From assembly GCA_949373155.1 (NCBI GenBank), contig CASICK010000004.1, positions 124,001 to 188,000 on the forward strand: a DNA stretch of 64,000 bases. Direction: 5' to 3'. A program made the translations under genes and the position numbers. Source of the stretch: an uncultured Synechococcus sp. GTDB lineage: Bacteria > Cyanobacteriota > Cyanobacteriia > PCC-6307 > Cyanobiaceae. Of the stretch, positions 27,886-35,753 are shown one piece after another. Under the pieces are notes generated by a model. The model did no database searches, was not told the DNA's origin, and saw only the letters and a program-made list of their open reading frames with translations. Numbering within the stretch: position 1 is the stretch's first letter; each line of letters opens with the position of its first letter.

Positions 27886-28608
27886 TCAAACTTCGTGTGC
27901 CAGGGGCTCCTTCCGCTCAGAAAAGCCCCAAACCATCAGTAGTGCAACAGCCACTAATGTCCACCATTCTGGCGGTTGCAAGTCCGAAAAAATCAATGTA
28001 GAAATCAGCTTAATGCCGACTAGTGCAACTGCAAGGTAACCAGCAGTTTCTAAGCGCGTATAAACATCAAGCCATCTAATAAATAACCCCGAAGTAAAGC
28101 GCAATGCAACAACGCCAATAAAAGCACCAGTAATGACAAGAATAAGTTGATCACTAATCGCCACTGCTGCAGCAACACTATCAATTGAAAAAGCGAGATC
28201 GGTTAGGGCTAATGCAACAATCGTTCTTGCAAAGGAAATCGAAGAGGGAGGGGCCGAGGAACCCCCCGAATTCGCGGAATTTGATGGCTTGAACCAGATA
28301 TGTGACACAAAGAGCCACAACAAATAAACACCTGCAAGGAGTTGCAATGGTTTAAATGCCAACACCCACTGAGCGAATAAAATCAAGGCCACTCTGAGAA
28401 AAAAAGCAATTGCAATTCCAAAATTGAGAGCCTTCTTTTCCTTAACAGGGTCTTTCTGCCTTCGAGCAACAGCAGCCAACGCAATAGCATTGTCGGCGGA
28501 GAGCACGAGCTCCAAAGCAACAAGCACCGGAAGGAGAGGTAAGAGCTCAGCCCATCGATCAACACCATCAAGAAAAGGCGTTAGGGATGGTAGGGCTGCT
28601 GAATCCAT
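27886..28608 (-). CDS. TerC family integral membrane protein
   Basis: A 240-aa membrane protein with about seven hydrophobic segments. It contains the TerC signature LELVLSADNAIALA (about residues 32-45) and a second acidic motif DLAFSIDSVAAAVAISD (about 136-152). TerC proteins handle metal ions (Mn2+ export in several bacteria) and are needed for thylakoid biogenesis in plants. ATG at 28608. First gene of a three-gene minus-strand operon, divergent from the next gene with 37 bp between starts. Confidence 0.87.
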   Translation of the reverse strand: MDSAALPSLTPFLDGVDRWAELLPLLPVLVALELVLSADNAIALAAVARRQKDPVKEKKALNFGIAIAFFLRVALILFAQWVLAFKPLQLLAGVYLLWLFVSHIWFKPSNSANSGGSSAPPSSISFARTIVALALTDLAFSIDSVAAAVAISDQLILVITGAFIGVVALRFTSGLFIRWLDVYTRLETAGYLAVALVGIKLISTLIFSDLQPPEWWTLVAVALLMVWGFSERKEPLAHEV

Positions 28609-28645
28609 CCCAACAGCTTAGAAATGGTTCACCCCCTCCAGAGGC

Positions 28646-29428
28646 ATGAAGACAAAGGTCGAGATTTGCCACATCGATAGCAACCGATGTGTCGTGCGTG
28701 TTAGTTGCTTCGAAGGCGAACACGATTTAGGTAGCTCACTAGGAGAGGCTGCTGATGCGGAGCAGGCAGAAGACCGTGCACGAGAGCGATTACTGGAACG
28801 CCTTCTAAAGGCAGAGGCACACCCTGAGCGAAAGCAGCCAGCGAAGAGTCCCATCAAAAAACCAAAGCAGAGCGAAACAGAGCAGCTCAAAGAGCAAGAA
28901 GGTCCAGATAAAAACGAGCAAAGCCGATCAGAGCCATCGCTAGTGGCTTCTCCTCAAGATCAGGCATCGCAACCAAAAGAGATCACCGGACAGATCGGAG
29001 AAGCAATTGCCGAACCAAGCGAAGCACCCACAGACCCAGACGATTGGAGCGAAGAACTCACCGCTATCGATTTACAACTCAAACGCATCGGTTGGGCTCG
29101 TGAACATGAGCATATGTATTTGGAACGAGCATATGGCCATGGAAGTAGGCACAAATTAACGAGATATAGCGATCTAGTTTCCTATCTCAATAAGTTAAAA
29201 AGCTTCGAAGTAGGAGCTGACGCTGGTGCAGTCCAGACTCCTCTTCGCAGAAGTGACTTGATCACTCAAGGTGATGAAATGCTCACGACACTGAAATGGG
29301 ATCAAGAGAGAGCAAAGATATTTCTGCAATCAAAGCTAGGCGCAACATCAAGACAACAACTTAGTGACGAACAATTGTTTGAATTCAATATGCTTTTAGA
29401 AGAGCAGCTAATAGCAGCAACGCCCTGA
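28646..29428 (+). CDS. Hypothetical charged protein with disordered linker, 260 aa
   Basis: Unrecognised family. The N-terminal 55 residues form a small domain (KVEICHIDSNRCVVRVSCF...), resembling a short RNA- or protein-binding module. A low-complexity Glu/Lys/Gln/Ser linker spans about 57-130, and a helical C-terminal domain (about 130-258) contains two similar-looking halves with IGWAREHEHMYLERAYGHGSRHKLTRY and LKWDQERAKIFLQSKLGATSRQQL. The repeated W-x-x-E(x)A/Y...SR(H/Q)xL pattern suggests an internal duplication. No membrane segment. Divergent from terC. Confidence 0.72.
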   Translation: MKTKVEICHIDSNRCVVRVSCFEGEHDLGSSLGEAADAEQAEDRARERLLERLLKAEAHPERKQPAKSPIKKPKQSETEQLKEQEGPDKNEQSRSEPSLVASPQDQASQPKEITGQIGEAIAEPSEAPTDPDDWSEELTAIDLQLKRIGWAREHEHMYLERAYGHGSRHKLTRYSDLVSYLNKLKSFEVGADAGAVQTPLRRSDLITQGDEMLTTLKWDQERAKIFLQSKLGATSRQQLSDEQLFEFNMLLEEQLIAATP

Positions 29429-29452
29429 CTGGGTTTTAACCGCAACACGTAG

Positions 29453-29732
29453 TCAGAGAATTCCTATTGCGGGCATAGATCTGGTCATAGTGGTTGCCAC
29501 ATCAACTACACACAACACATCAAAGAACGACTTGAAAGAGTAAAGGCACAAATGGAAATGGGTGCTCCGAGCAACGCTCAACAGGTAAAAAACGCCCGAT
29601 TCTTCACAAGAAGCCAATGAAAACGATGATGTAATTGACGCTGAAGCCTTGAAAACTCACGATCCATGCAACAAGGGAATGATTACCCGTCGCAAGAGTC
29701 GCAACCAAGACTTCTTAAGGTTTGCTCCATAG
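29453..29732 (+). pseudogene. Possible decayed gene: two frame-shifted open segments
   Basis: Two adjoining open segments without a proper start. Segment one (29453-29620, 55 codons after a TAG) reads YCGHRSGHSGCHINYTQH... then KERLERVKAQME, Cys/His-rich and protein-like. Segment two (29616-29732, one base shifted) reads NENDDVIDAEALKTHDPCNKG. A third open frame, shifted once more, follows at 29722. The pattern suits a small gene broken by indels, but coincidence is possible. Confidence 0.3.
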
Positions 29733-29985
29733 CAAAGGCCATGTGTGCGCATACCGTGACAGAACGGATGAGGCAAATTCAATGGTCAACACTCCCAAGA
29801 AAGGTGTGTTCTGCATGAAGTGGGATGCAGATGGCGAACTATCAACCCATGACACCGATGCATTGATCAAACGCCTGGCCAACGTCGAGAAATCTCGACG
29901 AACCATGCTGGATCACCATGAACTTCGAAGATGGAGATCACAAATGAATGATGACTTTCCTACGTGCCAGACATTGGCTAGCTAG
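29722..29985 (+). CDS. Uncertain hypothetical protein, 87 aa
   Basis: An open frame from a TTG at 29722, with an internal ATG at about 29782. The product is mixed and charged (GVFCMKWDADGELSTHD, then ALIKRLANVEKSRR), with no recognised domain. It sits right after two broken open segments in shifted frames and may be the 3' end of the same decayed gene rather than an intact one. Confidence 0.35.
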   Translation: MLHSKGHVCAYRDRTDEANSMVNTPKKGVFCMKWDADGELSTHDTDALIKRLANVEKSRRTMLDHHELRRWRSQMNDDFPTCQTLAS

Positions 29986-30315
29986 GGGCAGCATCCTAAA
30001 GATCGAGACAGCAATCAGTCACTAACAATAATTCAACTATTAAAGTACAAGTAGAATTATTTACCCTTTTAGTGCAAACCAAGCAGTGACTTTCAAATTA
30101 AAATGAGGCAACTCATGATTCTAGTCGAATCATGAGTTGATATTCTTAGAAACACTAGATGACTAAGTGAGATAGTAAAGCATCTTCGATATGATCAGAA
30201 AAGTTGATTCATTAAGGCTAGACCCTCAACACCGAAGCCAGCACAGTCACGGCAGTTGTTTGTCAAACGTGCACTAGGCCTCTAGAGTTTGGTTACGAGC
30301 TGGAGACACATAAAT
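29986..30315. other. AT-rich non-coding stretch in accessory region
   Basis: No gene seen. It contains the strong inverted repeat at 30109-30139 (listed separately) and AT-rich sequence on both sides. A TTG-initiated extension of the next frame from 30289 is possible but unconvincing. Confidence 0.5.
30109..30139. repeat. Perfect 12-bp inverted repeat (stem-loop)
   Basis: CAACTCATGATT at 30109-30120 and its exact reverse complement AATCATGAGTTG at 30128-30139 enclose a seven-base loop CTAGTCG. There is no T run after it in either direction, so it is not a classical intrinsic terminator. It could be an RNA hairpin, an operator or a recombination remnant. Confidence 0.8.
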
Positions 30316-30549
30316 TTGGCAAAACAGAAAAAGATCACCCTTCCCTATTCAAGAAAAGAGATGGTGGATTCACTCTGTGCCAAATGGAATTCGATCTGCG
30401 ACGGAAGCAATGATCAAAATCAGCTAAGTTCGGAAGAATTTCGAGATTTAGCGCGAACAGAAACAGACGATGAACTTTTTAATGATTGCACCAATTCTGC
30501 CAAAAAAGAAGGTCTAACGCTATCTGAATTTATGGCCCGTTATGTGTAA
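30316..30549 (+). CDS. Small hypothetical protein, 77 aa
   Basis: Unrecognised. From a TTG at 30316 the product is basic at the start (AKQKKITLPYSRKEM), then acidic and helical, ending KKEGLTLSEFMARYV. Two cysteines occur near the middle and one further on. An ATG at 30361 would give a 62-aa form beginning MVDSLCAKWN. The EEFRDLARTETDDELFNDC stretch looks like a real coiled or helical segment. It sits alone in the AT-rich accessory patch; function unknown. Confidence 0.5.
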   Translation: MAKQKKITLPYSRKEMVDSLCAKWNSICDGSNDQNQLSSEEFRDLARTETDDELFNDCTNSAKKEGLTLSEFMARYV

Positions 30550-30704
30550 ATGATTTTTGTCAAGTTCTATAAGAATCTAATCAACAAAAAATAAAGCCTT
30601 ATCATCAATAAGCTAAATACTCACGGATTGAGAGCAGCAATAAGTAACAGAATAGACTTGACCACAACAACCTTTAATCAATAGGCATTGAAGAGAAATT
30701 AGTG

Positions 30705-31001
30705 TTAGTGACTAGACAATCCGTCGAGTCCATAGAGCACATGTGATATTTCTTCCACATTGACCCAACTGATCTGCTCATCATCAACATCAAGAACTTG
30801 AATCACACGATGCCCGCTAGGGTCTTTAGCTTCTTTCTTGCAGGACACAACCTGTCCCATCCACCAACTGTGGTCTTTCTTGAGTGTGACTTGATTTTCC
30901 CCTTTTACAATAATGTAGTCACCGGGCTTTACACCAAGAAAGGCTGGATAAGCAACCTGTCCATAGGGAAATGGAATTCGCTCCTTAGCTTCATAACTCA
31001 T
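30705..31001 (-). CDS. DUF3104 family protein
   Basis: A 98-aa soluble protein matching, from memory, the DUF3104 family found in marine picocyanobacteria. The marks are FLGVKPGDYIIVKGE, KKDHSWWMGQVVSC, and a final QVLDVDDEQISWVNVEEISHVL segment. The fold is likely a small beta barrel resembling SH3/Tudor modules (inference). ATG at 31001. It stands alone, with AT-rich sequence on both sides. Confidence 0.8.
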   Translation of the reverse strand: MSYEAKERIPFPYGQVAYPAFLGVKPGDYIIVKGENQVTLKKDHSWWMGQVVSCKKEAKDPSGHRVIQVLDVDDEQISWVNVEEISHVLYGLDGLSSH

Positions 31002-31527
31002 GGCTTAAGCCCTATCTTCTACAGCTCTAACCCACTCAAAAAGGGAATGCCACTTTGGATGGCGAAATGTAAAGGGAATCTAAAGGGCTTTCAGCCGAGG
31101 GGCCTACACCAGGGACGATCCAAACAGACTCAAAGCAACCCCGATAGCGAGCGCTTTTTTGGTCCAACAGTAGAAGGGCCGATTGAAGCCATATTTTTCA
31201 GCTTCTACCCTTCCTACCCTGTGCCCACCATGAAAGGGGATGAATCAAACAATAAAGAGCGCTAGAGAGGTTTAAATGTTTAAATCACGAGGCCAGACAA
31301 ACCGTTCTATATATCCTTAGAAGGATAAGCAGAACATAAAAAAAGAACTAAGCCAAAAGGTGTATTAATGAGAAAAACTCGAAAAGACGAAAAAGGTATT
31401 GAAAAATTGAAGATAAAGCAATCTAACAAAATGTCTAGTATAGATAATATAGGAGACTGCGAGACAATCTATTCGTTTTATTGACTCGCAGCAGCATCTC
31501 TAAACGTGCTCAATCAACTGACGCAGA
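31002..31527. other. AT-rich stretch without a supported gene
   Basis: About 525 bp with no convincing coding frame. A plus-strand open frame crossing 30798-31265 is mostly antisense to DUF3104 and lacks protein-like composition. The rest is A-rich with short frames only. Confidence 0.5.
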
Positions 31528-31722
31528 TCAGCAGTCAAAGACTTTGCACATGGGTGAACCAGGATGCGTATCACAGATATCATCAATCAGTTTGTCTTTG
31601 TGACGGTTGGCTGGATTGTCTAAGCCACCATTCTCCTTAGGATCAAACTCATCAGAAGAATGCTTTTCATTCGTGCTGTATGGAACTTTGAACTTTTCGT
31701 ACTTATCGGTGATGTCTGTCAT
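31528..31722 (-). CDS. Small acidic protein with CP12-like C-terminal motif
   Basis: A 64-aa protein. Most of it is polar and looks disordered (TDKYEKFKVPYSTNEKHSSDEF). The last 16 residues, ICDTHPGSPMCKVFDC, match the C-terminal CP12 pattern of two cysteines eight residues apart around a proline, followed by K/R-V-Y/F-D/E. In CP12 this part binds GAPDH under oxidising conditions. The AWD-VEEL core that binds PRK is absent, so this would be a partial or variant CP12 (inference). ATG at 31722. Confidence 0.65.
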   Translation of the reverse strand: MTDITDKYEKFKVPYSTNEKHSSDEFDPKENGGLDNPANRHKDKLIDDICDTHPGSPMCKVFDC

Positions 31723-32026
31723 GGTGAGGAGGCAAGAACAAAATTATTTTAACAAGAGCTTGCGTCCTATTGCTTAAATGAATATGTCGATCTCAGCGCA
31801 TAGTATCAACTCTCACAATTGACCAGGGTCAGGATATACAGATGTGTGCATTCCCGATCATTTTCTTGACACCATTCCTCAAAGTCTTTGCCCGACAAAG
31901 CGGCACGATAGGGAACAAAATCAGCCTCAAAAATACAATTTATAAATCCATGAAAACAACGAGGACATAACAAAAATCAGCTGACATTGCTCAGTAATGG
32001 ACTTGAAAGCTCACAACAGTGAACGA
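31723..32026. other. Intergenic region between the CP12-like gene and ccsA
   Basis: About 300 bp, AT-rich. No gene or clear terminator seen. It separates the 3' end of ccsA (minus strand) from the start of the CP12-like gene (minus strand), so it should hold the promoter of the latter near 31730-31800. Confidence 0.5.
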
Positions 32027-32959
32027 TCAACCAAAGAACCAGCCATAGCTATGAAGACCAATACCAAGCAGATTCACACCGATATAACAAACACCAATCA
32101 CAACCAAGCCTGCGCTAGCTACTAGGGCAGGCCGCCTTCCCTGCCAACCTCTGCTTAAACGTGTATGCAAATACGCTGCGTACACCAACCAGCAAATCAG
32201 TGCCCAGGTTTCTTTGGGATCCCAGCTCCAATAGCTGCCCCAGGCCTCATTTGCCCAAACAGCGCCGCTAATGATGCCAACGGTGAGCAACAGAAAGCCA
32301 ACCGTAATCGTGCGATAGCTAAGGCTGTCCAGTAGTTCATTCCGAGTGAACTGCACGGAAGACAACTGAACCTCAGACTCCCCCACGCTGCCGAGTGGAG
32401 TTGCTAGAGCAGCACGCCGATAACCTCCACTTCCAATCGAGCTGCTGCGCAGTTCCAAGGCATGACCACGATCCGTCACCAAAACTGCAACTGACAAAAG
32501 AGAGCCCACCAAGAGAGCGGCATAACTCACCATGATCACGCTCACATGCATCACGAGCCAGCTGGATCGCAACGCTGGAACAAGCGGAGAAGCTGCTTGC
32601 AATTGGTCAGGGAGTGCAAAGCTCGCAAAAGCAATGCATCCCAAACCCATTGGAGTCGCAGCCGCCGCAACGATCGGTGTTGGCCATGATCTTTCCACTA
32701 ACAATTGGGTGAGCGTGCAGGCCCAAGCCAGGAAGCAAAGAGATTCATAGAGGTTGCTAATCGGGAAATGCCCCGACTGCCACCAACGAAGAACAAGTTG
32801 AGCCGTCAAGGCGAGGTTGGCTGTTGCAATCAACAGCGTCACAAGGCCAGAGGTCTTGTCTGAGCTCACTTTCCAGAAGGCGAGCGGTAAGGCCAATAGC
32901 AAAAGGGCAAAACCCAGCAATCCAAGCCCAAGAACCGGATCCATCCCAGCCAACTCCAT
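32027..32959 (-). CDS. ccsA: Cytochrome c biogenesis protein CcsA
   Basis: Haem-handling membrane protein of the system II c-type cytochrome maturation pathway, delivering haem to apocytochromes such as cytochromes f and c6. The 310-aa protein has about eight hydrophobic segments and the tryptophan-rich WWD-type haem motif [16 protein letters not shown] near residue 240. Conserved histidines lie on both sides. ATG at 32959; an internal ATG six codons later is possible. It lies 42 bp after the lptF/G-like gene on the same strand. Confidence 0.92.
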   Translation of the reverse strand: MELAGMDPVLGLGLLGFALLLLALPLAFWKVSSDKTSGLVTLLIATANLALTAQLVLRWWQSGHFPISNLYESLCFLAWACTLTQLLVERSWPTPIVAAAATPMGLGCIAFASFALPDQLQAASPLVPALRSSWLVMHVSVIMVSYAALLVGSLLSVAVLVTDRGHALELRSSSIGSGGYRRAALATPLGSVGESEVQLSSVQFTRNELLDSLSYRTITVGFLLLTVGIISGAVWANEAWGSYWSWDPKETWALICWLVYAAYLHTRLSRGWQGRRPALVASAGLVVIGVCYIGVNLLGIGLHSYGWFFG

Positions 32960-33001
32960 AAATCACTTCACCGCTAAACAACTTGATTCTGACGCGTTCG
33001 G

Positions 33002-34180
33002 TTACCGGCTGGCCTGCCGCAACAACACTCCACCACCAGCAAGGGAAATCAACACGGGCCCCCAAGCGGCCAAAATGGGAGCCAACGTGCCTTTGACACC
33101 TAGGGAACTGAAACTAAAACTCAAAACGTAGTAAACAAAAATCAGCACCACACTGATACCAAAACCCTGACTACGACTTGTTCTGCTATTGGGTTTAGCA
33201 CCAAGACTCGAACCGATCAAACCAAACACCAAACAAGCCATCGGCACCGTGAATTTCTCTTGAATACGAACCCTGAGCCTGCGAGCTTCTTTGCGGTCAC
33301 CAGCATTAGATAAGAGTTGTTCAGCCTCAACGGCTTCAGATACCGTCATATTGTTGGCATCCTTTGGCAATTTCGCGATACGTAAGGGCGCAGGACTCAA
33401 CGGGTAAAGGTAACGATCAAAATCAGCTGAAGTTGTGCTTCCTGATGGAGTTAAGGTAAGAATTTTACCGTCGTTAAACTCCCATTTAGCCTGTGACTCG
33501 TTCCAATTGGCCGTATCAGCAACAAGCATTTGAGTAAAACCAAATCGAGAAAAATCTAAAACAGTTACGTCAATCATTGTTCCATTTTTAAACTCACTTG
33601 CGTAGAAAAGCTGAGTCAAACCCTTGCTAGATTTGCCATTAGAACGGGACACACGACCGTAACGTGAATAAACAATATCGTCTCCTTTTTCAGCAGCAAT
33701 AGCTTTCCCAAGAGCACGTTGTAATGTGAATTCCGCGGAACGATTGGTTCGTGGCACAATTACATCGTTGAAAAGGAACGAAAGGCTTGTCATCAGCAGT
33801 GCCAAGGCAATCGCTGGTGCAACCATTCGACTCGCGGTCACGCCAACACTGCGTAGTGCAGTCAGTTCACTATTGGCAGAAAGACGGCTATAGGCAAGCA
33901 AAGATGCCATTAAAGTGGCCATCGGGAAAGATATCACCAAAAAACTCGGCAACTTCAGCAACAGAACTTGAACAGCGATCGTCCAAGGAAGATTCGATTC
34001 AACAATCTTGCGAACCAGATCAAACATCACCCCTACCGATAGAGACACCACAGTGAATGCAGTAAGGGCAAACAACAATGGCCCAATCAGTTCACCAAGA
34101 AGCCAACGATCAATTAACGGAATTCGATGAACAAGCCTGCGCAGCTCACGTTGAGCAGCAATCCAAAGATCAATTATCAC
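33002..34180 (-). CDS. LptF/LptG family (YjgP/YjgQ) permease
   Basis: Inner-membrane permease of lipopolysaccharide export. The 392-aa protein has the LptF/G layout: membrane segments near residues 25-55, 60-85 and 105-125, a periplasmic beta-jellyroll region (about 150-270), and three more membrane segments at the C-terminus. The start overlaps the stop of lptB by 4 nt. Cyanobacteria usually carry one such permease, which would act as a homodimer in place of the LptF/LptG pair. Confidence 0.87.
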   Translation of the reverse strand: MIIDLWIAAQRELRRLVHRIPLIDRWLLGELIGPLLFALTAFTVVSLSVGVMFDLVRKIVESNLPWTIAVQVLLLKLPSFLVISFPMATLMASLLAYSRLSANSELTALRSVGVTASRMVAPAIALALLMTSLSFLFNDVIVPRTNRSAEFTLQRALGKAIAAEKGDDIVYSRYGRVSRSNGKSSKGLTQLFYASEFKNGTMIDVTVLDFSRFGFTQMLVADTANWNESQAKWEFNDGKILTLTPSGSTTSADFDRYLYPLSPAPLRIAKLPKDANNMTVSEAVEAEQLLSNAGDRKEARRLRVRIQEKFTVPMACLVFGLIGSSLGAKPNSRTSRSQGFGISVVLIFVYYVLSFSFSSLGVKGTLAPILAAWGPVLISLAGGGVLLRQASR

Positions 34181-34905
34181 AGCTGAAAACCCTCCCCAAG
34201 GTAATGACGTCGAACGAGTGGGTCATCGGCTACTTCATCGGACCGACCGGAAGCGAGGATGCTTCCATCCGTCAAGATGTAAGCCCGATCAGTAATGGCT
34301 AGGGTTTCTCGAACGTTATGGTCTGTGATAAGAATGCCCATTCCTCGCTGGCGCAATCCATGGATCATTTGCTGAAGATCCGCCACAGCCATGGGATCCA
34401 CACCAGCGAAGGGTTCATCGAGGAGTAGGTAGCGAGGACCCTCTAAACCAACAGCAAGGGCTCGGGCCACTTCGCAGCGCCTGCGTTCACCACCAGAGAG
34501 CTGGTACCCACAACGATGAATGAAAGACTCGAGATGAAAATCATCAATTAATTGATGCAAACGGTGACGACTATCCACCTTAGAAAGTCCGCTTTGAACT
34601 AACACAAGTTCAAGATTTTCTTGAACGGTCAATTGGCGAAACACACTGGGTTCCTGCGGCAAGTACCCAATGCCAAGACGAGCCCTTTGGGGCATTGACA
34701 GGTCTGCAACGGGATGTCCATCCAGAAGAACTTGACCACTATCAGGCCGCAACAACCCAATCACTAAATTAAAACTAGTGGTTTTACCTGCCCCATTGGG
34801 TCCAAGCAAACCAATCACTTCACCTGGCTTCAGAGAGAGAGAAAGGGAACGAACTAAGGTCCTGCCACCAAGGGTCAGAGTGACCTGATCAAGACTCAAA
34901 CTCAT
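34177..34905 (-). CDS. lptB: LPS export ABC transporter ATP-binding protein
   Basis: ATPase that powers lipopolysaccharide transport from the inner membrane. The 242-aa protein has Walker A GPNGAGKTT, signature LSGGERRR, Walker B YLLLDEPFAGVDP and the H-loop TDHNV, and matches LptB closely in length and in LGIGYLPQEPSVFRQLTV. The ATG at 34905 overlaps the lptA stop by 4 nt, and its own stop overlaps the permease start, so the three genes are translationally coupled. Confidence 0.93.
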   Translation of the reverse strand: MSLSLDQVTLTLGGRTLVRSLSLSLKPGEVIGLLGPNGAGKTTSFNLVIGLLRPDSGQVLLDGHPVADLSMPQRARLGIGYLPQEPSVFRQLTVQENLELVLVQSGLSKVDSRHRLHQLIDDFHLESFIHRCGYQLSGGERRRCEVARALAVGLEGPRYLLLDEPFAGVDPMAVADLQQMIHGLRQRGMGILITDHNVRETLAITDRAYILTDGSILASGRSDEVADDPLVRRHYLGEGFQL

Positions 34906-35354
34906 GGCGTTAAGGGAGTCTGAGAATCAGGACTCTGTTTTAACAACAGAGTGGACTGAACTTGCTGACCTGAGATTGGGTCCGCTAAAGCACGTTCCTC
35001 ATCAAGGTTGTAGGTCACGCGCTCAGCGCGAATACTATTTCCATCGTCCTGAACCACGTCCACATCTCCACTTAAGACAAGCATCGCTTCCTTGCTGAAA
35101 TACTGCGCTTGACGCGACGTTGCCACCATCCCCCTAGAGGGGTAAATGATCCGAACATTCCCGACGGCTGTCACAACACCCGTAATGTTGTCTGCACTTT
35201 GCAGATCCGACTCAATCGTGATCAGTCTGTCTTTACCTGGAGCTGTCTGGGCACTCACAGGAAGAACACAACCAGCAAAAAACAACAGGGCAGCAAGGGA
35301 TGAAAGTTGAGCAGTCCGAGCGGTCATTGCAAGCGCGAGGGAACGGAAGAACAT
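34902..35354 (-). CDS. lptA: LptA/OstA-like periplasmic LPS transport protein
   Basis: A 150-aa exported protein with an OstA-type beta-jellyroll repeat. An N-terminal signal peptide (hydrophobic core near residues 15-33) has a cysteine that could make it a lipoprotein (FFAGC). The domain carries GVVTAVGNVRIIYPSRGMVATSRQAQYF and MLVLSGDVDVVQDDGNSIRAERVTYNLDEE, typical of LptA. It bridges lipopolysaccharide across the periplasm. First gene of the coupled lptA-lptB-permease run. Confidence 0.85.
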   Translation of the reverse strand: MFFRSLALAMTARTAQLSSLAALLFFAGCVLPVSAQTAPGKDRLITIESDLQSADNITGVVTAVGNVRIIYPSRGMVATSRQAQYFSKEAMLVLSGDVDVVQDDGNSIRAERVTYNLDEERALADPISGQQVQSTLLLKQSPDSQTPLTP

Positions 35355-35393
35355 CAGTTCGCTCTAATTATCCCAGCCAATGTACCTAGAAAC

Positions 35394-35753
35394 TTAGGAG
35401 TGGTCACGTAACTCAGGAAATGGAAGTGCAACAGGATCAATCTCCTGTTGCAGCGCTTCCAGTCTCAAACGAGCCTGATCTCGAAATGAGGGCAAGTCGA
35501 GACCAAGGTCTCCTGATTTTGCTGAAGAAAGCCGACCAACACCTTCGCCCAACAAAATCGTTGCTCCTCTTAGATTTCCTCGTTCTAAATGAACATGAGC
35601 CACTGCGATTTGAAGGATTCCTTGTAGCAATCTGCGGTCAGATCCAGCCGTTTCATGCCAAATTTCCTCAAAAGCATCGTGAGCCTCATACCAGGCGCGT
35701 CGATTAAAAAGAACGACGGCCGGTTGGAATCGAGGATCGATATGAGTACTCAA
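35394..35753 (-). CDS. DUF309 family protein
   Basis: A 119-aa helical protein with the DUF309 signature FNRRAWYEAHDAFEEIWHE (about residues 17-35) and LLQGILQIAVAHVHLERGN. The family is found in cyanobacteria, plastids and firmicutes and its function is unknown. The conserved acidic and histidine residues suggest metal binding (inference). The TTG start at 35753 overlaps the typA stop by 4 nt, so it is probably coupled to typA. Confidence 0.85.
   Translation of the reverse strand: MSTHIDPRFQPAVVLFNRRAWYEAHDAFEEIWHETAGSDRRLLQGILQIAVAHVHLERGNLRGATILLGEGVGRLSSAKSGDLGLDLPSFRDQARLRLEALQQEIDPVALPFPELRDHS

Noticed and set aside
30798..31265. 155-codon plus-strand frame
   Set aside because: Its first 200 bases are antisense to DUF3104, and the remainder lacks coding character.
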